Shown here: one piece after another, positions 1 through 8,265 of the stretch
Layout: each line of letters begins with the position of its first letter
How positions within the stretch are numbered: position 1 is the stretch's first letter
Origin: Streptomyces atratus
GTDB taxonomy: Bacteria; Actinomycetota; Actinomycetes; Streptomycetales; Streptomycetaceae
Direction of reading: 5' to 3'
DNA length: 64,000 bases
Assembly: GCF_014648655.1 (NCBI RefSeq)
Contig: NZ_BMRN01000003.1
Location: forward strand, 124,001 to 188,000
Notes under the pieces: generated by a model
Databases searched by the model: none
Seen by the model: only the letters and a program-made list of their open reading frames with translations
Told to the model about the DNA's origin: nothing
Program-made: the position numbers and the translations under genes

Positions 1-1440
1 CTGGGTGCCGGACTCGGGGAGGCGCTGGCCGCGGTGCACGAGCAGGGCCTCATCCACCGCGATGTGAAGCCGTCCAACGTGCTGCTCGCCCTCGACGGCC
101 CCCGGCTGATCGACTTCGGGATCGCCCACGCCATCGGTGCCACCGCCTCGCTCACCTCCACCGGGGTCTCCGTCGGCTCGCCGGGCTACATGGCACCGGA
201 GCAGATCCGGGGCGTGGACATCTCGGGAGCGGCCGATGTCTTCTCGCTCGGCGCGGTGCTCGCGTACGCGGCGACCGGTACCGCCCCCTTCCTCGGCGAC
301 TCCTCCGCCGTACTGCTCTACAAGGTGGTGCACGAGGAGCCCGAGCTGGGGGAGCTGGAGGGGGAGCTGCGGGACGTCGTCGCCGGGTGTCTGGAGAAGT
401 ACCCGGAGGACCGGCCGACCCCCACGGAGCTGGCCCGGCAGCTGGCACCGGGCGGGGCGGCGGCGCTCGTGGCGGCGGGCTGGCTGCCGGGACCTCTGGT
501 GCGCGAGGTCAGCCGGGCGGCGGTCGCACTGCTGGACCTGGAGCCGCAGGACGCACCGGTGCAGTCGGGGCCGGTGCCGTTCAGCAGCGCGGCGTGGGGC
601 GCGAACGGCGCCGACGGCGGGCGTGGTGCGGGCGGTGGGTTCGGTCCGCCGATCGAGCCGTTCCCGTCGCATGGACCGCCCCGGCCGCCCCGGCCGAACG
701 GGCCGCCCTCATGGCCCGCGACCGCCGGTACGGCCGAGCCGGCCGGGCCGTCGAGGCCGACCGGGTCCTCCGGGCAACGTACGCCCGACACCCGTTTCTC
801 CGTCACCGTCAGCGCGGACTCCGCCCCGGCCCGCCCCGATGCGAACCGCGGCCGCAGGCTGAGCTGCACCGTCGCCCTCGCCGTGGCGGGCGCCCTCGCC
901 GCCGTGACCGTGGGCAGTGCGTACCTCTTCGATCTGATGCCGGGAGGCGGCGACGGCGACACCGCCGAGAACGGCGGTGTCGGCCACACCCCGCCGGCCG
1001 CCACCTCCTCCGAGCAGCCGTCGCAGCCATCGGACTCGGGTACGGGTGGCCCGGAGCAGATCAGCGAGCTCCCGAAGGCGTTCATCGGCACATGGAAGGG
1101 CCCGATCACCGAGAAGACCTCCGGGCAGTCGCACGGCACGCTCACCGCCGTGTTCACCGAGGGGAAGAAGGGCGCGGACGTGGTCCGTATGACCACGGAG
1201 GTCAGCGCTCTCGGACTGACCGTCCGCTGCAACAGCGTCGCCAGCCTCTCGTCCGGCACCGACAAGGAACTGACGCTCCGGGAGCGCGCCGACCCGGAAC
1301 GCCCCGGCGACCCGACCCTCTGCACCTCCACCACCACCGACGTCCACTTCACGCGCGCCGCCGACGGCACCCTCCGCTTCCGGTCCGAGGAGGGCGGCGC
1401 GGGACGTCCGTACGGCACGCTCACCCGGTCCGGCAGCTGA
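1..1440 (+). CDS. Receptor-type serine/threonine protein kinase (5' end missing)
   Basis: The reading frame is open from base 1, so the N-terminal lobe with its glycine loop and lysine lies outside the window. The visible 479 residues begin just before the catalytic loop HRDVKPSN (catalytic Asp at visible residue 21), followed by the DFG motif (38-40) and the activation segment ending MAPEQ. A Pro/Gly-rich linker leads to one membrane helix near visible residues 288-310. A Thr/Ser-rich stalk and an extracellular domain of about 115 residues follow, starting at FIGTWKG and containing two cysteines. This is the Hanks-type PknB-like layout: cytoplasmic kinase, one helix, outside sensor. By inference the outer domain senses a cell-envelope or extracellular signal; the ligand is unknown. 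The next gene, mqnC, starts 72 bases downstream and is probably transcribed separately. Confidence 0.9.
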   Translation: MGAGLGEALAAVHEQGLIHRDVKPSNVLLALDGPRLIDFGIAHAIGATASLTSTGVSVGSPGYMAPEQIRGVDISGAADVFSLGAVLAYAATGTAPFLGDSSAVLLYKVVHEEPELGELEGELRDVVAGCLEKYPEDRPTPTELARQLAPGGAAALVAAGWLPGPLVREVSRAAVALLDLEPQDAPVQSGPVPFSSAAWGANGADGGRGAGGGFGPPIEPFPSHGPPRPPRPNGPPSWPATAGTAEPAGPSRPTGSSGQRTPDTRFSVTVSADSAPARPDANRGRRLSCTVALAVAGALAAVTVGSAYLFDLMPGGGDGDTAENGGVGHTPPAATSSEQPSQPSDSGTGGPEQISELPKAFIGTWKGPITEKTSGQSHGTLTAVFTEGKKGADVVRMTTEVSALGLTVRCNSVASLSSGTDKELTLRERADPERPGDPTLCTSTTTDVHFTRAADGTLRFRSEEGGAGRPYGTLTRSGS

Positions 1441-1512
1441 CGCCGGCAGGGGCTGGCGTAGGGTGAACCGGTCCGTAGATCCGTTGAAAAACCGCCGAAA
1501 GGTGACAGCCCG

Positions 1513-2712
1513 GTGACCGAGAAGGCCGACCTTCAGCCCATCCTCGACCGAGCCGCCGAGGGCGGTCGGATCACTCCGGAGGAGGCGCTCGACCTCTACC
1601 GGTCGGCGCCGCTGCACGCGCTGGGCGCGGCCGCCGATGCCGTACGCCGACGCCGTTACGCCGGTACGGAGCACATCGCGACGTACATCATCGAGCGCAA
1701 CATCAACTACACGAACGTGTGTGTCACGGCCTGCAGGTTCTGCGCCTTCTACGCCGCGCCCAAGGACACCGCCAAGGGCTGGTCCCGCGACCTCGACGAC
1801 ATCCTGCGCCGCTGTGCGGAGACCGTCGAACTCGGCGGCACGCAGATCATGTTCCAGGGCGGGCACCACCCGGACTACGGCGTCGAGTACTACGAGGAGC
1901 ACTTCTCCGCCATCAAGAAGGCGTTCCCGCAGCTCGTCATCCACTCGCTCGGCGCCTCCGAGGTCGAGCACATGGCCCGGATCTCCAAGGTCTCCGTCGA
2001 GGAGGCCATCCAGCGCATCCACGCCGCCGGTCTCGACTCCTTCGCGGGAGCGGGCGCCGAGCTGTTGCCGGCCAGGCCGCGCAAGGCGATCGCCCCGCTC
2101 AAGGAGTCCGGTGAGCGCTGGCTGGAGATCATGGAGGCCGCGCACCGCCTCGGTGTCGAGTCCACCTCCACCATGCTGATGGGCACCGGCGAGACCAACG
2201 CCGAGCGCATCGAGCACCTGCGGATGATCCGCGACGTACAAGACCGGACGGGTGGCTTCCGCGCGTTCATCCCGTACACGTACCAGCCGGAGAACAACCA
2301 CCTGAAGGGCCAGACGCAGGCGACGCTCTTCGAGTACCTGCGGATGATCGCCATCGCCCGGATCTTCCTCGACAACGTCGCGCACATCCAGGGCTCCTGG
2401 CTGACCACCGGCAAGGAGGTCGGCCAGCTGTCGCTGCACTACGGCGCCGACGACCTCGGCTCGATCATGCTGGAGGAGAACGTCGTCTCCTCGGCCGGTG
2501 CCAAGCACCGCTCCAACCGCCTCGAAATCATCGACCTGATCCGCAAGGCGGGCCGGGTTCCGGCGCAGCGTGCCACGACGTACGAGCACCTCGTCGTCCA
2601 CGACGACCCGGCGAACGACCCGGTCGACGAGCGCGTCGTCTCGCACATTTCGTCCACTGCGATCGAGGGCGGCACGGCCCATCCGGAGCTGAAGCTCCTG
2701 AACGCCAACTGA
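1513..2712 (+). CDS. mqnC: Cyclic dehypoxanthinyl futalosine synthase (radical SAM)
   Basis: This 399-residue radical SAM enzyme belongs to the futalosine route to menaquinone, where MqnC converts dehypoxanthinyl futalosine to its cyclic form. The cluster-binding motif CxxxCxxC is seen as CVTACRFCAF near residue 71, followed by the MqnC-typical FQGGHHPD and HSLGASEVEH segments and a C-terminal LHYGADDLGSIMLEENVVSSAG stretch shared with the MqnC/MqnE/CofH family. The length is normal. The GTG start at 1513 sits 9 bases after a GAAAGG-type ribosome site. MqnE is the main alternative within the family, but the LHYGADD ending and overall length fit MqnC better. The amidohydrolase-like gene begins 7 bases after its stop, so the two are probably co-transcribed. 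Other window genes for the same quinone are menG, the prenyl reductase and the polyprenyl synthase. Confidence 0.95.
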   Translation: MTEKADLQPILDRAAEGGRITPEEALDLYRSAPLHALGAAADAVRRRRYAGTEHIATYIIERNINYTNVCVTACRFCAFYAAPKDTAKGWSRDLDDILRRCAETVELGGTQIMFQGGHHPDYGVEYYEEHFSAIKKAFPQLVIHSLGASEVEHMARISKVSVEEAIQRIHAAGLDSFAGAGAELLPARPRKAIAPLKESGERWLEIMEAAHRLGVESTSTMLMGTGETNAERIEHLRMIRDVQDRTGGFRAFIPYTYQPENNHLKGQTQATLFEYLRMIAIARIFLDNVAHIQGSWLTTGKEVGQLSLHYGADDLGSIMLEENVVSSAGAKHRSNRLEIIDLIRKAGRVPAQRATTYEHLVVHDDPANDPVDERVVSHISSTAIEGGTAHPELKLLNAN

Positions 2713-2719
2713 GGCAGTT

Positions 2720-3373
2720 GTGCTGACCGTTCATGCCGCGCCGCTGGTTCTTCCGGTTGGCGCGGCTGCCGTTGCGCAGGGTGCGGTGGCCGTGGAGGGC
2801 GACCGGATCGTCGCCCTCGGACCGTACGACGAGGTCGTGGCCGCCCACCCCACGGCCCGGGTCCGCACATGGCCGGGCGTCATCACGCCGGGACTGCGGC
2901 AGTGGCACGGGCTGTGGTTGCTCACCCGCTGTTACCACCCCGACCCGCGCGAGGCGGACGCGCTCGGCGACCAGCCGCTGTGGGGCGAGGCGTTCGAGCG
3001 GCTGGTCGGTGAGATGGACGCGACGCGGCGGGCGGGCAGTGTACGGCGCGGGCTGCAGCAGATGCTGCGGTACGGCACGACGCACCTCGCGGGCCGCTTT
3101 CACGACCCGGCCGTCCGCACCGCTGTCGCCCGCTCGGGTATGACGGAGGTCTCGGCCGTCGGCGCCCCCGGCATCCTGGTCGGCGAACCGAGCCTGGACC
3201 CGTTCGTGGAGGGGGACGATCTGCCCGGTTCCGTGCACGGCCCGCTCATCGTCGGCGGCCGCGCCGACCTCGCCGTCTTCGACGTACCCGATGAGGCGGC
3301 GCTGTGCGCGGCGGGGGCGGGGCGGTGCGTGGCCACGGTGCTGGGCGGGCGGCTGGTGTACCGGCGGCGCTAG
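2720..3373 (+). CDS. Imidazolonepropionase-like (amidohydrolase-like) protein
   Basis: This 217-residue protein resembles the edges of an amidohydrolase. It has an N-terminal beta strand region (AVEGDRIVALGPYDEV), the entry to the barrel (WPGVITPGLRQWHG) and a C-terminal strand with ATVLGGRLVYRRR. It is far shorter than true amidohydrolases (about 400 residues) and lacks the HxH metal pair, so a normal catalytic role is doubtful. The GTG start at 2720 lies 7 bases after the mqnC stop, which suggests translational coupling and a link to menaquinone synthesis or regulation; this is inference. A decayed second copy of its last 33 codons lies at 5933-6031, so the present 3' end may have been replaced during insertion of the sigma operon that follows. 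The substrate is unknown. Confidence 0.8.
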   Translation: MLTVHAAPLVLPVGAAAVAQGAVAVEGDRIVALGPYDEVVAAHPTARVRTWPGVITPGLRQWHGLWLLTRCYHPDPREADALGDQPLWGEAFERLVGEMDATRRAGSVRRGLQQMLRYGTTHLAGRFHDPAVRTAVARSGMTEVSAVGAPGILVGEPSLDPFVEGDDLPGSVHGPLIVGGRADLAVFDVPDEAALCAAGAGRCVATVLGGRLVYRRR

Positions 3374-3424
3374 CCAGTGCCCCTCCGGAGCCGGACGCGC
3401 CCGGAATCCGGGCATCCGTGCTTG

Positions 3425-4366
3425 TCACGGCACGGACGGGCCGCGTATGTATGTGCCTGCGGCTGTGTACGGCCACGCATTGGCGACGCACCCCTTCAGC
3501 CCGTTGATCTGCTGCATCATCGCGGGGGCGGGGCGGCCCTTGCCCGGGCAGGTCTCATGGCCGTGGCCCAGCCAGTGGCCGACCTCGTGATTGATGATCA
3601 GCGCCCGGTACTCGGCCAGCGGCCCGTCGAACTGCGGTGACCCCCGCATCCACCGCTTCAGGTTCACCACGACCGTGGTGCCGACACGGCAGTTGACCTC
3701 GCCGTGTGTGTCCAGCCCGTACGCCCCGCAGAGCCGGTCGACGGTGTCCGGTGTCGCGATCCGGATCACCAGACCGGCCGGGCCCGAGTCGACCTGCCGG
3801 AACGCGTCGTGCCCGGTGCGGGTCCAGCCGCGCGGGTCGCCGAACACCTCGGAGATCGCGGCCGCGGCGGGACGTGTGGCCAGACCGGTGCCCCGCTCCA
3901 CCTCGACGCGGTAGCGGTGGACGGTGCCGGTGCCATGGCTGCCGGTGCCCGCAGCGGCGGCGGTGACGAACGTACCGGAGCCATGTCCGGGCACAAACCC
4001 GCGCGAGGTCCGGGACCCGTCCGCCCGCTTCCTCGGCTCGGGCCTCTTCTTCGCCCTGCGTTCCTTCCCGGCGTCGGAGGCGGCACCCGAGGCGGAGGGG
4101 AGCGGACGGCCGGGCACGGAGCGGGAGTCCGGCCCGGGGGCCGAGGCCGGGGACGACGACACCGCCACCCGGTCCGACGGGGCGTCCGCCACCGCAGACG
4201 CCCCGTCACCGCCGCCCCACGGCCCCCACACCAGCGCCCCGCAGAGCAGCGCGCCCGGCACCAGCAGGGCGCCCATCACTCGTATCCGGGTCCGTCGGCG
4301 GCGTGCCCGCCGGGTTGCAGCACGACCACGGCCCCGCCCCCTGCGGCCCCGCTCCTCACCCGCCAT
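3425..4366 (-). CDS. DUF3152 protein, putative secreted/anchored metzincin-like metallopeptidase (copy A)
   Basis: This 313-residue protein has an arginine-rich cytoplasmic start, one membrane or signal segment at about residues 30-48, a low-complexity Ser/Pro/Lys stalk to about 125 and a DUF3152 domain from about 148 to the end. The domain carries [11 protein letters not shown] at 260-270, which fits the metzincin zinc motif HExxHxxGxxH exactly. A Met-Met pair at 283-284 could serve as the Met-turn. Four cysteines (213, 226, 273, 293) are shared with copy B and may form disulfides. The ATG at 4366 was chosen because it overlaps the end of the upstream gene by 11 bases, making it the third gene of the sigma factor operon. 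DUF3152 has no established function that I know; extracellular proteolysis is inferred from the motif. Confidence 0.85.
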   Translation of the reverse strand: MAGEERGRRGRGRGRAATRRARRRRTRIRVMGALLVPGALLCGALVWGPWGGGDGASAVADAPSDRVAVSSSPASAPGPDSRSVPGRPLPSASGAASDAGKERRAKKRPEPRKRADGSRTSRGFVPGHGSGTFVTAAAAGTGSHGTGTVHRYRVEVERGTGLATRPAAAAISEVFGDPRGWTRTGHDAFRQVDSGPAGLVIRIATPDTVDRLCGAYGLDTHGEVNCRVGTTVVVNLKRWMRGSPQFDGPLAEYRALIINHEVGHWLGHGHETCPGKGRPAPAMMQQINGLKGCVANAWPYTAAGTYIRGPSVP

Positions 4367-5279
4367 GGACGGACCCCCGCTTCGGCTCCATCGGGAACGC
4401 GTCCGCGTACTGCACGAGGTGCAGGAAGCGGGCGTCCCGGGCGACTTGGAGCAATTGGTCGGTGGTGACCGGCGCCGAGACCACGGCGGAGTCGTCGCCG
4501 TCGGCCGAGAGGACGACGGTGCTGTCCTTGAACCTGAAGCGGACACTGACGCCGACGATGTCCTTCCCGCCCTTCGAAGTCCCTACCGCGGTGACGGTGC
4601 GGGCCACGATGCCGTCCGGCAGTGCCGCCTCCTCGCACCGGTACTTCTTCTTCTGGCCGTAGTGGCACGGCTCCTGTGCCGGGCTGACGGACACGTCGCC
4701 GGTGGGCTGTACGGAGAAGACGACGGGGAAGACCTGCCCCCCAGACCCGCCCTGGTACCGGCTGACGGCCAGGTCGACCGGGCGTACCGTGCCGAACGCC
4801 GCAGGAAGCAGCTCGTCCAGCACGGCCGCCGCCTTCTGCTGGAACTCCTCCTGCCGCCCGCGCTCGGTCGCGGGCAGGTCGGCCATGGACGACTCGCCCG
4901 GAGTGGGTTGGATGTGGACGGGCGTACGTGACGGCCCGGGGAACGAGGGGGGCCGCGTCGGGAAGTCGGTCGTGGGCCTGGTGGGCCCGGGGGACGGGGT
5001 CCCGTGCCCCATGCTCGGTGCGGCAGGTGCCCCGACCCGCGCGGCGCCCTCGCCCGTACCCCAGGACGGCAGCATCGCGCCGAGCACTCCCAGCGCCACC
5101 ACTCCCACCATCCCGCCGCCGATCGCCGCCCGCGCCCTGGTGCGGCGCCTGCGGCCCCCGGCCAGGGCGGCCGGTACCAGGTCCGGCAGCGGTGGCGCAC
5201 CCTCGGCCGCCTCCGCCATGGCCTCCCTGATCAGCCGGGCCTCGCTCTCCTGCGGCGCACCTTCCGGAAACATGTCCAT
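4356..5279 (-). CDS. Single-pass membrane protein, putative anti-sigma factor of the adjacent sigma
   Basis: The 307-residue product has a short cytoplasmic segment (1-45) with an acidic helix (ESEARLIREAMAEAAEG), a basic stop-transfer patch (RRRRTRAR), one helix at about 52-71 and a large outside region. That region has a Pro/Thr linker and a C-terminal domain with two cysteines (near EPCHYGQ and YRCEEAA). The ATG at 5279 is preceded by GAGGAG at good spacing and starts 10 bases after the sigma factor stop. Position and topology are those of anti-sigma or sigma-accessory proteins of SigE-family sigma factors, but I see no zinc-binding HxxxCxxC anti-sigma motif, so the role is inferred. The outside domain may sense the signal, or be cut by the metallopeptidase encoded next. 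Confidence 0.75.
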   Translation of the reverse strand: MDMFPEGAPQESEARLIREAMAEAAEGAPPLPDLVPAALAGGRRRRTRARAAIGGGMVGVVALGVLGAMLPSWGTGEGAARVGAPAAPSMGHGTPSPGPTRPTTDFPTRPPSFPGPSRTPVHIQPTPGESSMADLPATERGRQEEFQQKAAAVLDELLPAAFGTVRPVDLAVSRYQGGSGGQVFPVVFSVQPTGDVSVSPAQEPCHYGQKKKYRCEEAALPDGIVARTVTAVGTSKGGKDIVGVSVRFRFKDSTVVLSADGDDSAVVSAPVTTDQLLQVARDARFLHLVQYADAFPMEPKRGSVHGG

Positions 5280-5289
5280 GACGTTCTCC

Positions 5290-5799
5290 TCAGCTGCGGG
5301 TGGTGTAGAGGTGCGGGTCGCCCAGCCGCGTACGAAGCGTGGCGAGCGAGCGTGAGCACTGGCTCTTGACGGTGGACTCACTGCAGCGCAGCAGCTCGGC
5401 GACCGTCTGCACGCCCAGGTCCTCCCAGTAGCGCAGGACGACCATCGCCCGGGCGCGGGGCGGCAGTTCGGCGAGCGCGGCCAGCAGCGTCACCGTCAGT
5501 TCGGGGCCCACCGCGGAGGGCGGGGCGTCGACGTGGCTGTGGGCCAGGAAGTCCCGGAGCCGGCGCCGGCGCTCGGCGAGATACGTCCGGGTGAGGACGG
5601 TGCGCGCATAGGCTGCGGGTTGGTCGGCTTTGCTCGCCCGGTGCCAGTACTGGAAGAGCTTGGCCAGCGTCGTCTGGGTCAGATCGCGGGCGCTCTCCGC
5701 ATCACCGCACAGCAGATATGCGGTCCGGTACAGACGCCGTTGGTTCGCCCGGGCGAACTCTTCGAATCCGGTGGAGTCCCGACTGCCGTCTGCGGTCAT
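5290..5799 (-). CDS. SigE-family ECF RNA polymerase sigma factor
   Basis: This 169-residue sigma factor has region 2 at about residues 11-78 (FEEFARANQRRLYRTAYLL, then DLTQTTLAKLF, which contacts the -10 element). Region 4 lies at about 105-157, with the helix-turn-helix QTVAELLRCSESTVKSQCSR. The length is typical of the small actinobacterial SigE-like group; no extra C-terminal domain is present. The ATG at 5799 follows a strong GAGGGGGACAG site. It leads a three-gene operon with the membrane protein and DUF3152 copy A. A promoter-like element upstream (5838-5867) also occurs before the second DUF3152 gene, which suggests that the sigma factor transcribes both units and autoregulates; this is inference. 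It should not be equated with S. coelicolor SigE of the CseABC system. Confidence 0.92.
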   Translation of the reverse strand: MTADGSRDSTGFEEFARANQRRLYRTAYLLCGDAESARDLTQTTLAKLFQYWHRASKADQPAAYARTVLTRTYLAERRRRLRDFLAHSHVDAPPSAVGPELTVTLLAALAELPPRARAMVVLRYWEDLGVQTVAELLRCSESTVKSQCSRSLATLRTRLGDPHLYTTRS

Positions 5800-5837
5800 C
5801 TGTCCCCCTCTCCGGGGTCTCGGTGGTCTCTCACCTC

Positions 5838-5867
5838 TGTACTGAGTGATGCCGTGGCCAAAAGGTT
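5838..5867 (-). promoter_or_regulatory. Putative ECF promoter of the sigma operon
   Basis: Read on the minus strand, AACC (5867-5864) and CAGTACA (5844-5838) are separated by 19 bases, and the end of the second box lies 38 bases before the sigma start codon. The same two boxes with exactly the same spacing occur before DUF3152 copy B (7370-7399), together with a conserved TTGG just after the first box and AGTACAGA extending the second. AACC resembles the -35 core of ECF sigma promoters. Assigning the boxes to this sigma factor is inference. Confidence 0.5.
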
Positions 5868-5932
5868 GAAGCCGAGTTCCGGAACGTTCCGGCGTCGGCG
5901 CACGACCGGCGCGAGACGGCGCCGACCGGGCA

Positions 5933-6031
5933 GCGGTGTTCGGTGTACGGGACCTGGCGGCGCCGCGTACCGCGGGCGACGGGAGCTGCACGGCGACGGT
6001 GCTCGGCGCACGGCTGGTCTTCCGCCGCAGC
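5933..6031 (+). pseudogene. Remnant of the 3' end of an imidazolonepropionase-like gene
   Basis: The 33 codons here align without a gap to the last 33 codons of the gene at 2720-3373, with 21 of 33 residues identical. Shared runs include AVF, ATVLG and RLV. The copy has no stop at the expected place and reads on into unrelated sequence, and no upstream part of the gene is present, so it cannot be functional. It lies between the sigma operon and DUF3152 copy B, in the same orientation relative to a DUF3152 gene as the intact copy. It marks a duplication or replacement event. Confidence 0.8.
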
Positions 6032-6592
6032 TCAGCCTGTGTGCGCCGGTTGCTGTACTGCGCGGCAGATCAGGGCCGGCCTGCGGGGACTGGGCACGCT
6101 CTCTCCCCGAAGAGCAGGCCGTGGTGAGGTTTCCCGGATGTGGCCGCAACCTCGGGGGGTGTCGCGGTGCTGCTGCCCGGCAGCCCGCTGGACCCGGCTC
6201 CGGCGCCACCCGCTCGCGCCCCGGGCATCCGTGAACCAGTACCGGCCACACCTGCGCGCACGGCCGGCCCGTCCGGTGCGGACTCCCGTGTGATCAGCCC
6301 GCCATGGATCACGTCCCGATCGCGGCCGGTACGGCATACTCGCCCGCCCGTCGGCACCTTTGGCGCCGTACCCCGGAACAGCTCCCACGGACCGCCCTCA
6401 ACCTGCTGCTCCACGCTCCATGTGACGAGGGCGACGAACCTGAATATCGCTCTTCGTCTTCCGGAGCATGGCCACCCGCCGCGACAGGCGTGGCCATGTG
6501 TTCCTCGGCGCAGCCACCTTCGCGACCGTGATCACCCGGCTTCGCCCGTGATCGCAGAGACAGCCCCTGGGCCCGTCCGGCGGAGGGGCCCG

Positions 6593-7321
6593 TCACGGTA
6601 CCGGCGGGCCGCCCAGGTAGTGGCCCTCGGCGTCGTACGGCCAGGGGTTGGAGACACACCCCTTCAGTCCGTAGATCTGCTGCATCATCGCGGGGGCGGG
6701 GCGGCCCTTGCCCGGGCAGGTCTCGTGGCCGTGGCCCAGCCAGTGTCCGACCTCGTGGTCGATGATGAGCGCCCGGTAGTCGGCGAGCGGGCCGTGGAAT
6801 TCGGGTGATCCCTGCTGCCAGCGCTTGAGGTTGACCATGACGTCGGCGCCGACCCGGCAGTTGACCTCGCCGTAGGTGTCCAGGCCGCTCCGCCCGCAGA
6901 TGGCGTCGGTGGTCCCGGGGGTGGCGATACGGATGACCAGTCCCGCCGGACCGTCGGTCACCTGGCGGAAGGTGCGCTCGCCGTGGTGCGACCAGCCCCG
7001 TGGCGCAGCCAGGATGCGGGCGATCTCCGCGGCGGCACGGTCGGGGTCGACGCCCGAACCGTCCTCCACCTCGACCCGGTAGGCGTTGCCCTTGCCCTTG
7101 CCGGTGTCCGAGGCGCCGGCGCGGGCGACGGTGAATGTGCCGCTGCCCGACGAGGTCCCGGACGCGGACGGCGCGGCCGTCTTCCCCTCGGCGTCGGTGC
7201 TCCACCGGGGCCCCACCACAGCGGCGGCACAGATCAGCGCCGCCGGGACGACAGCAGCCACGAACAGCCGTTTCCGGCCGCGTTCCGGCCCGAGCCGCCG
7301 ACGTGCCCTCTCTGCGGACAT
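6593..7321 (-). CDS. DUF3152 protein, putative secreted/anchored metzincin-like metallopeptidase (copy B)
   Basis: This 242-residue paralogue of the 3425-4366 gene has a basic start, one hydrophobic helix at about residues 18-36, a short Ser/Gly linker and a DUF3152 domain from about 78. The zinc motif HExxHxxGxxH is intact (H189, E190, H193, G196, H199), followed by Met-Met at 212-213. The four cysteines correspond to those of copy A (142, 155, 202, 222). The last 100 residues are nearly the same in both copies, while the linkers differ in length. The ATG at 7321 has a GGGGGGAG site and lies divergently from menG. An ECF-type promoter element identical in layout to that of the sigma operon lies 48 bases upstream, so both DUF3152 genes may belong to one regulon. 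The proteolytic role is inferred. Confidence 0.87.
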   Translation of the reverse strand: MSAERARRRLGPERGRKRLFVAAVVPAALICAAAVVGPRWSTDAEGKTAAPSASGTSSGSGTFTVARAGASDTGKGKGNAYRVEVEDGSGVDPDRAAAEIARILAAPRGWSHHGERTFRQVTDGPAGLVIRIATPGTTDAICGRSGLDTYGEVNCRVGADVMVNLKRWQQGSPEFHGPLADYRALIIDHEVGHWLGHGHETCPGKGRPAPAMMQQIYGLKGCVSNPWPYDAEGHYLGGPPVP

Positions 7322-7369
7322 CTGGGCTCCCCCCTGGTTCCCGGTGGCTCTGTGTTCTGTGTTTCCTTC

Positions 7370-7399
7370 TGTACTGACTGCCGGTGGACCCAATTGGTT
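7370..7399 (-). promoter_or_regulatory. Putative ECF promoter of DUF3152 copy B
   Basis: On the minus strand AACC (7399-7396) and CAGTACA (7376-7370) are 19 bases apart, as at 5838-5867 before the sigma factor gene. The following bases, AGAAGG against AGAGG, are also alike. The element could be a true sigma-specific promoter or simply homology left from duplication of the region; the neighbouring bases are otherwise largely different. Confidence 0.5.
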
Positions 7400-7465
7400 C
7401 AGTCCGTCCGGGGCCGACTCGCGACCGGCGCGAAGCACCGCAGACCGGGCTGCTTGAATGGATGG

Positions 7466-8158
7466 GTGACCCGAGCCTCTCTGGACAAGCAGCCGCACGA
7501 AGTCGCCACGATGTTCGACGACGTGGCGGCGAACTACGACCTCACCAACGATGTGCTGTCGCTCGGCCAGGCCCGGCTGTGGCGCAAGGAGGTCGCGAAG
7601 GCGGTGCACGCCCGACCCGCTGAGAAGGTCCTCGACCTGGCCGCGGGCACGGCGACGTCCTCGCTGCCCTTCGCCGCGACGGGCGCGTACGTCGTGCCCT
7701 GCGACTTCTCCCTCGGCATGCTGCAGGAGGGCAAGAAGCGCAACCCCTGGCTCCCCTTCACCGCGGGCGACGCCACCAGGCTGCCGTTTCGCGACGAGAC
7801 CTTCGACGCGGTGACGATCTCCTTCGGGCTGCGCAACGTCCAGGACACGGATGCGGCGCTGCGCGAGTTGTACCGGGTGACGAAGCCGGGCGGCCGGGTG
7901 GTGATCTGCGAGTTCTCGCAGCCGACCTGGACGCCGTTCCGCACGGTGTACACCGAGTACCTGATGCGGGCGCTGCCGCCGGTCGCGCGCGCGGTGTCGT
8001 CCAACCCCGACGCGTACGTCTATCTCGCCGAGTCCATCCGCGCCTGGCCCGACCAGGCCGGACTTGCGGCGAAGCTTCAGCGGGCCGGCTGGTCGAAGGT
8101 CGCCTGGCGCAATCTCACCGGTGGTGTGGTGGCACTGCACCGGGGCGTACGTCCCTGA
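7466..8158 (+). CDS. menG: Demethylmenaquinone methyltransferase
   Basis: The 230-residue enzyme is a UbiE/MenG class I SAM methyltransferase that adds the ring methyl group in the last step of menaquinone synthesis. The family start is present ([19 protein letters not shown]), as are SAM motif I ([13 protein letters not shown], about 57-69), GDATRLPF and the [10 protein letters not shown] segment specific to the UbiE/MenG family. The GTG at 7466 gives an N-terminus that matches family members; an ATG 42 bases further in would cut it short. The gene is divergent from DUF3152 copy B. In futalosine-pathway organisms such as streptomycetes it acts on demethylmenaquinone only, since ubiquinone is not made. 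Confidence 0.95.
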   Translation: MTRASLDKQPHEVATMFDDVAANYDLTNDVLSLGQARLWRKEVAKAVHARPAEKVLDLAAGTATSSLPFAATGAYVVPCDFSLGMLQEGKKRNPWLPFTAGDATRLPFRDETFDAVTISFGLRNVQDTDAALRELYRVTKPGGRVVICEFSQPTWTPFRTVYTEYLMRALPPVARAVSSNPDAYVYLAESIRAWPDQAGLAAKLQRAGWSKVAWRNLTGGVVALHRGVRP

Positions 8159-8265
8159 AACAACGCTCCGGTGACGCCTGTTGACGGGAACCGGACGGTG
8201 GGGAAGATGTGTCCGTTGATACGCCACACGTCTTCCCCGTCCCCGTTCCTGCCGCCGGAGCTGTC

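Larger units (their letters stand above)
5800..6592. other. 793-base stretch without an intact gene
   Basis: The stretch holds the sigma operon promoter (5838-5867) and the amidohydrolase tail remnant (5933-6031). From 6032 to 6592 several short open frames exist on both strands, but none has a convincing ribosome site, recognisable motif or family signature. I read this part as decayed or non-coding sequence left by the rearrangement. Confidence 0.6.

Noticed and set aside
709..2682. Long open frame on the minus strand across the kinase end and mqnC
   Set aside because: It is antisense to mqnC, whose radical SAM motifs are unmistakable. Long antisense frames are a normal product of third-position GC bias here. 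The same holds for the frames at 33604-36180 (-), 34653-36545 (-), 39010-41037 (-), 54282-55472 (+) and 58032-59780 (+).
6032..6592. Short open frames on both strands between the tail remnant and DUF3152 copy B
   Set aside because: No ribosome site, family motif or convincing start; composition fits decayed sequence.
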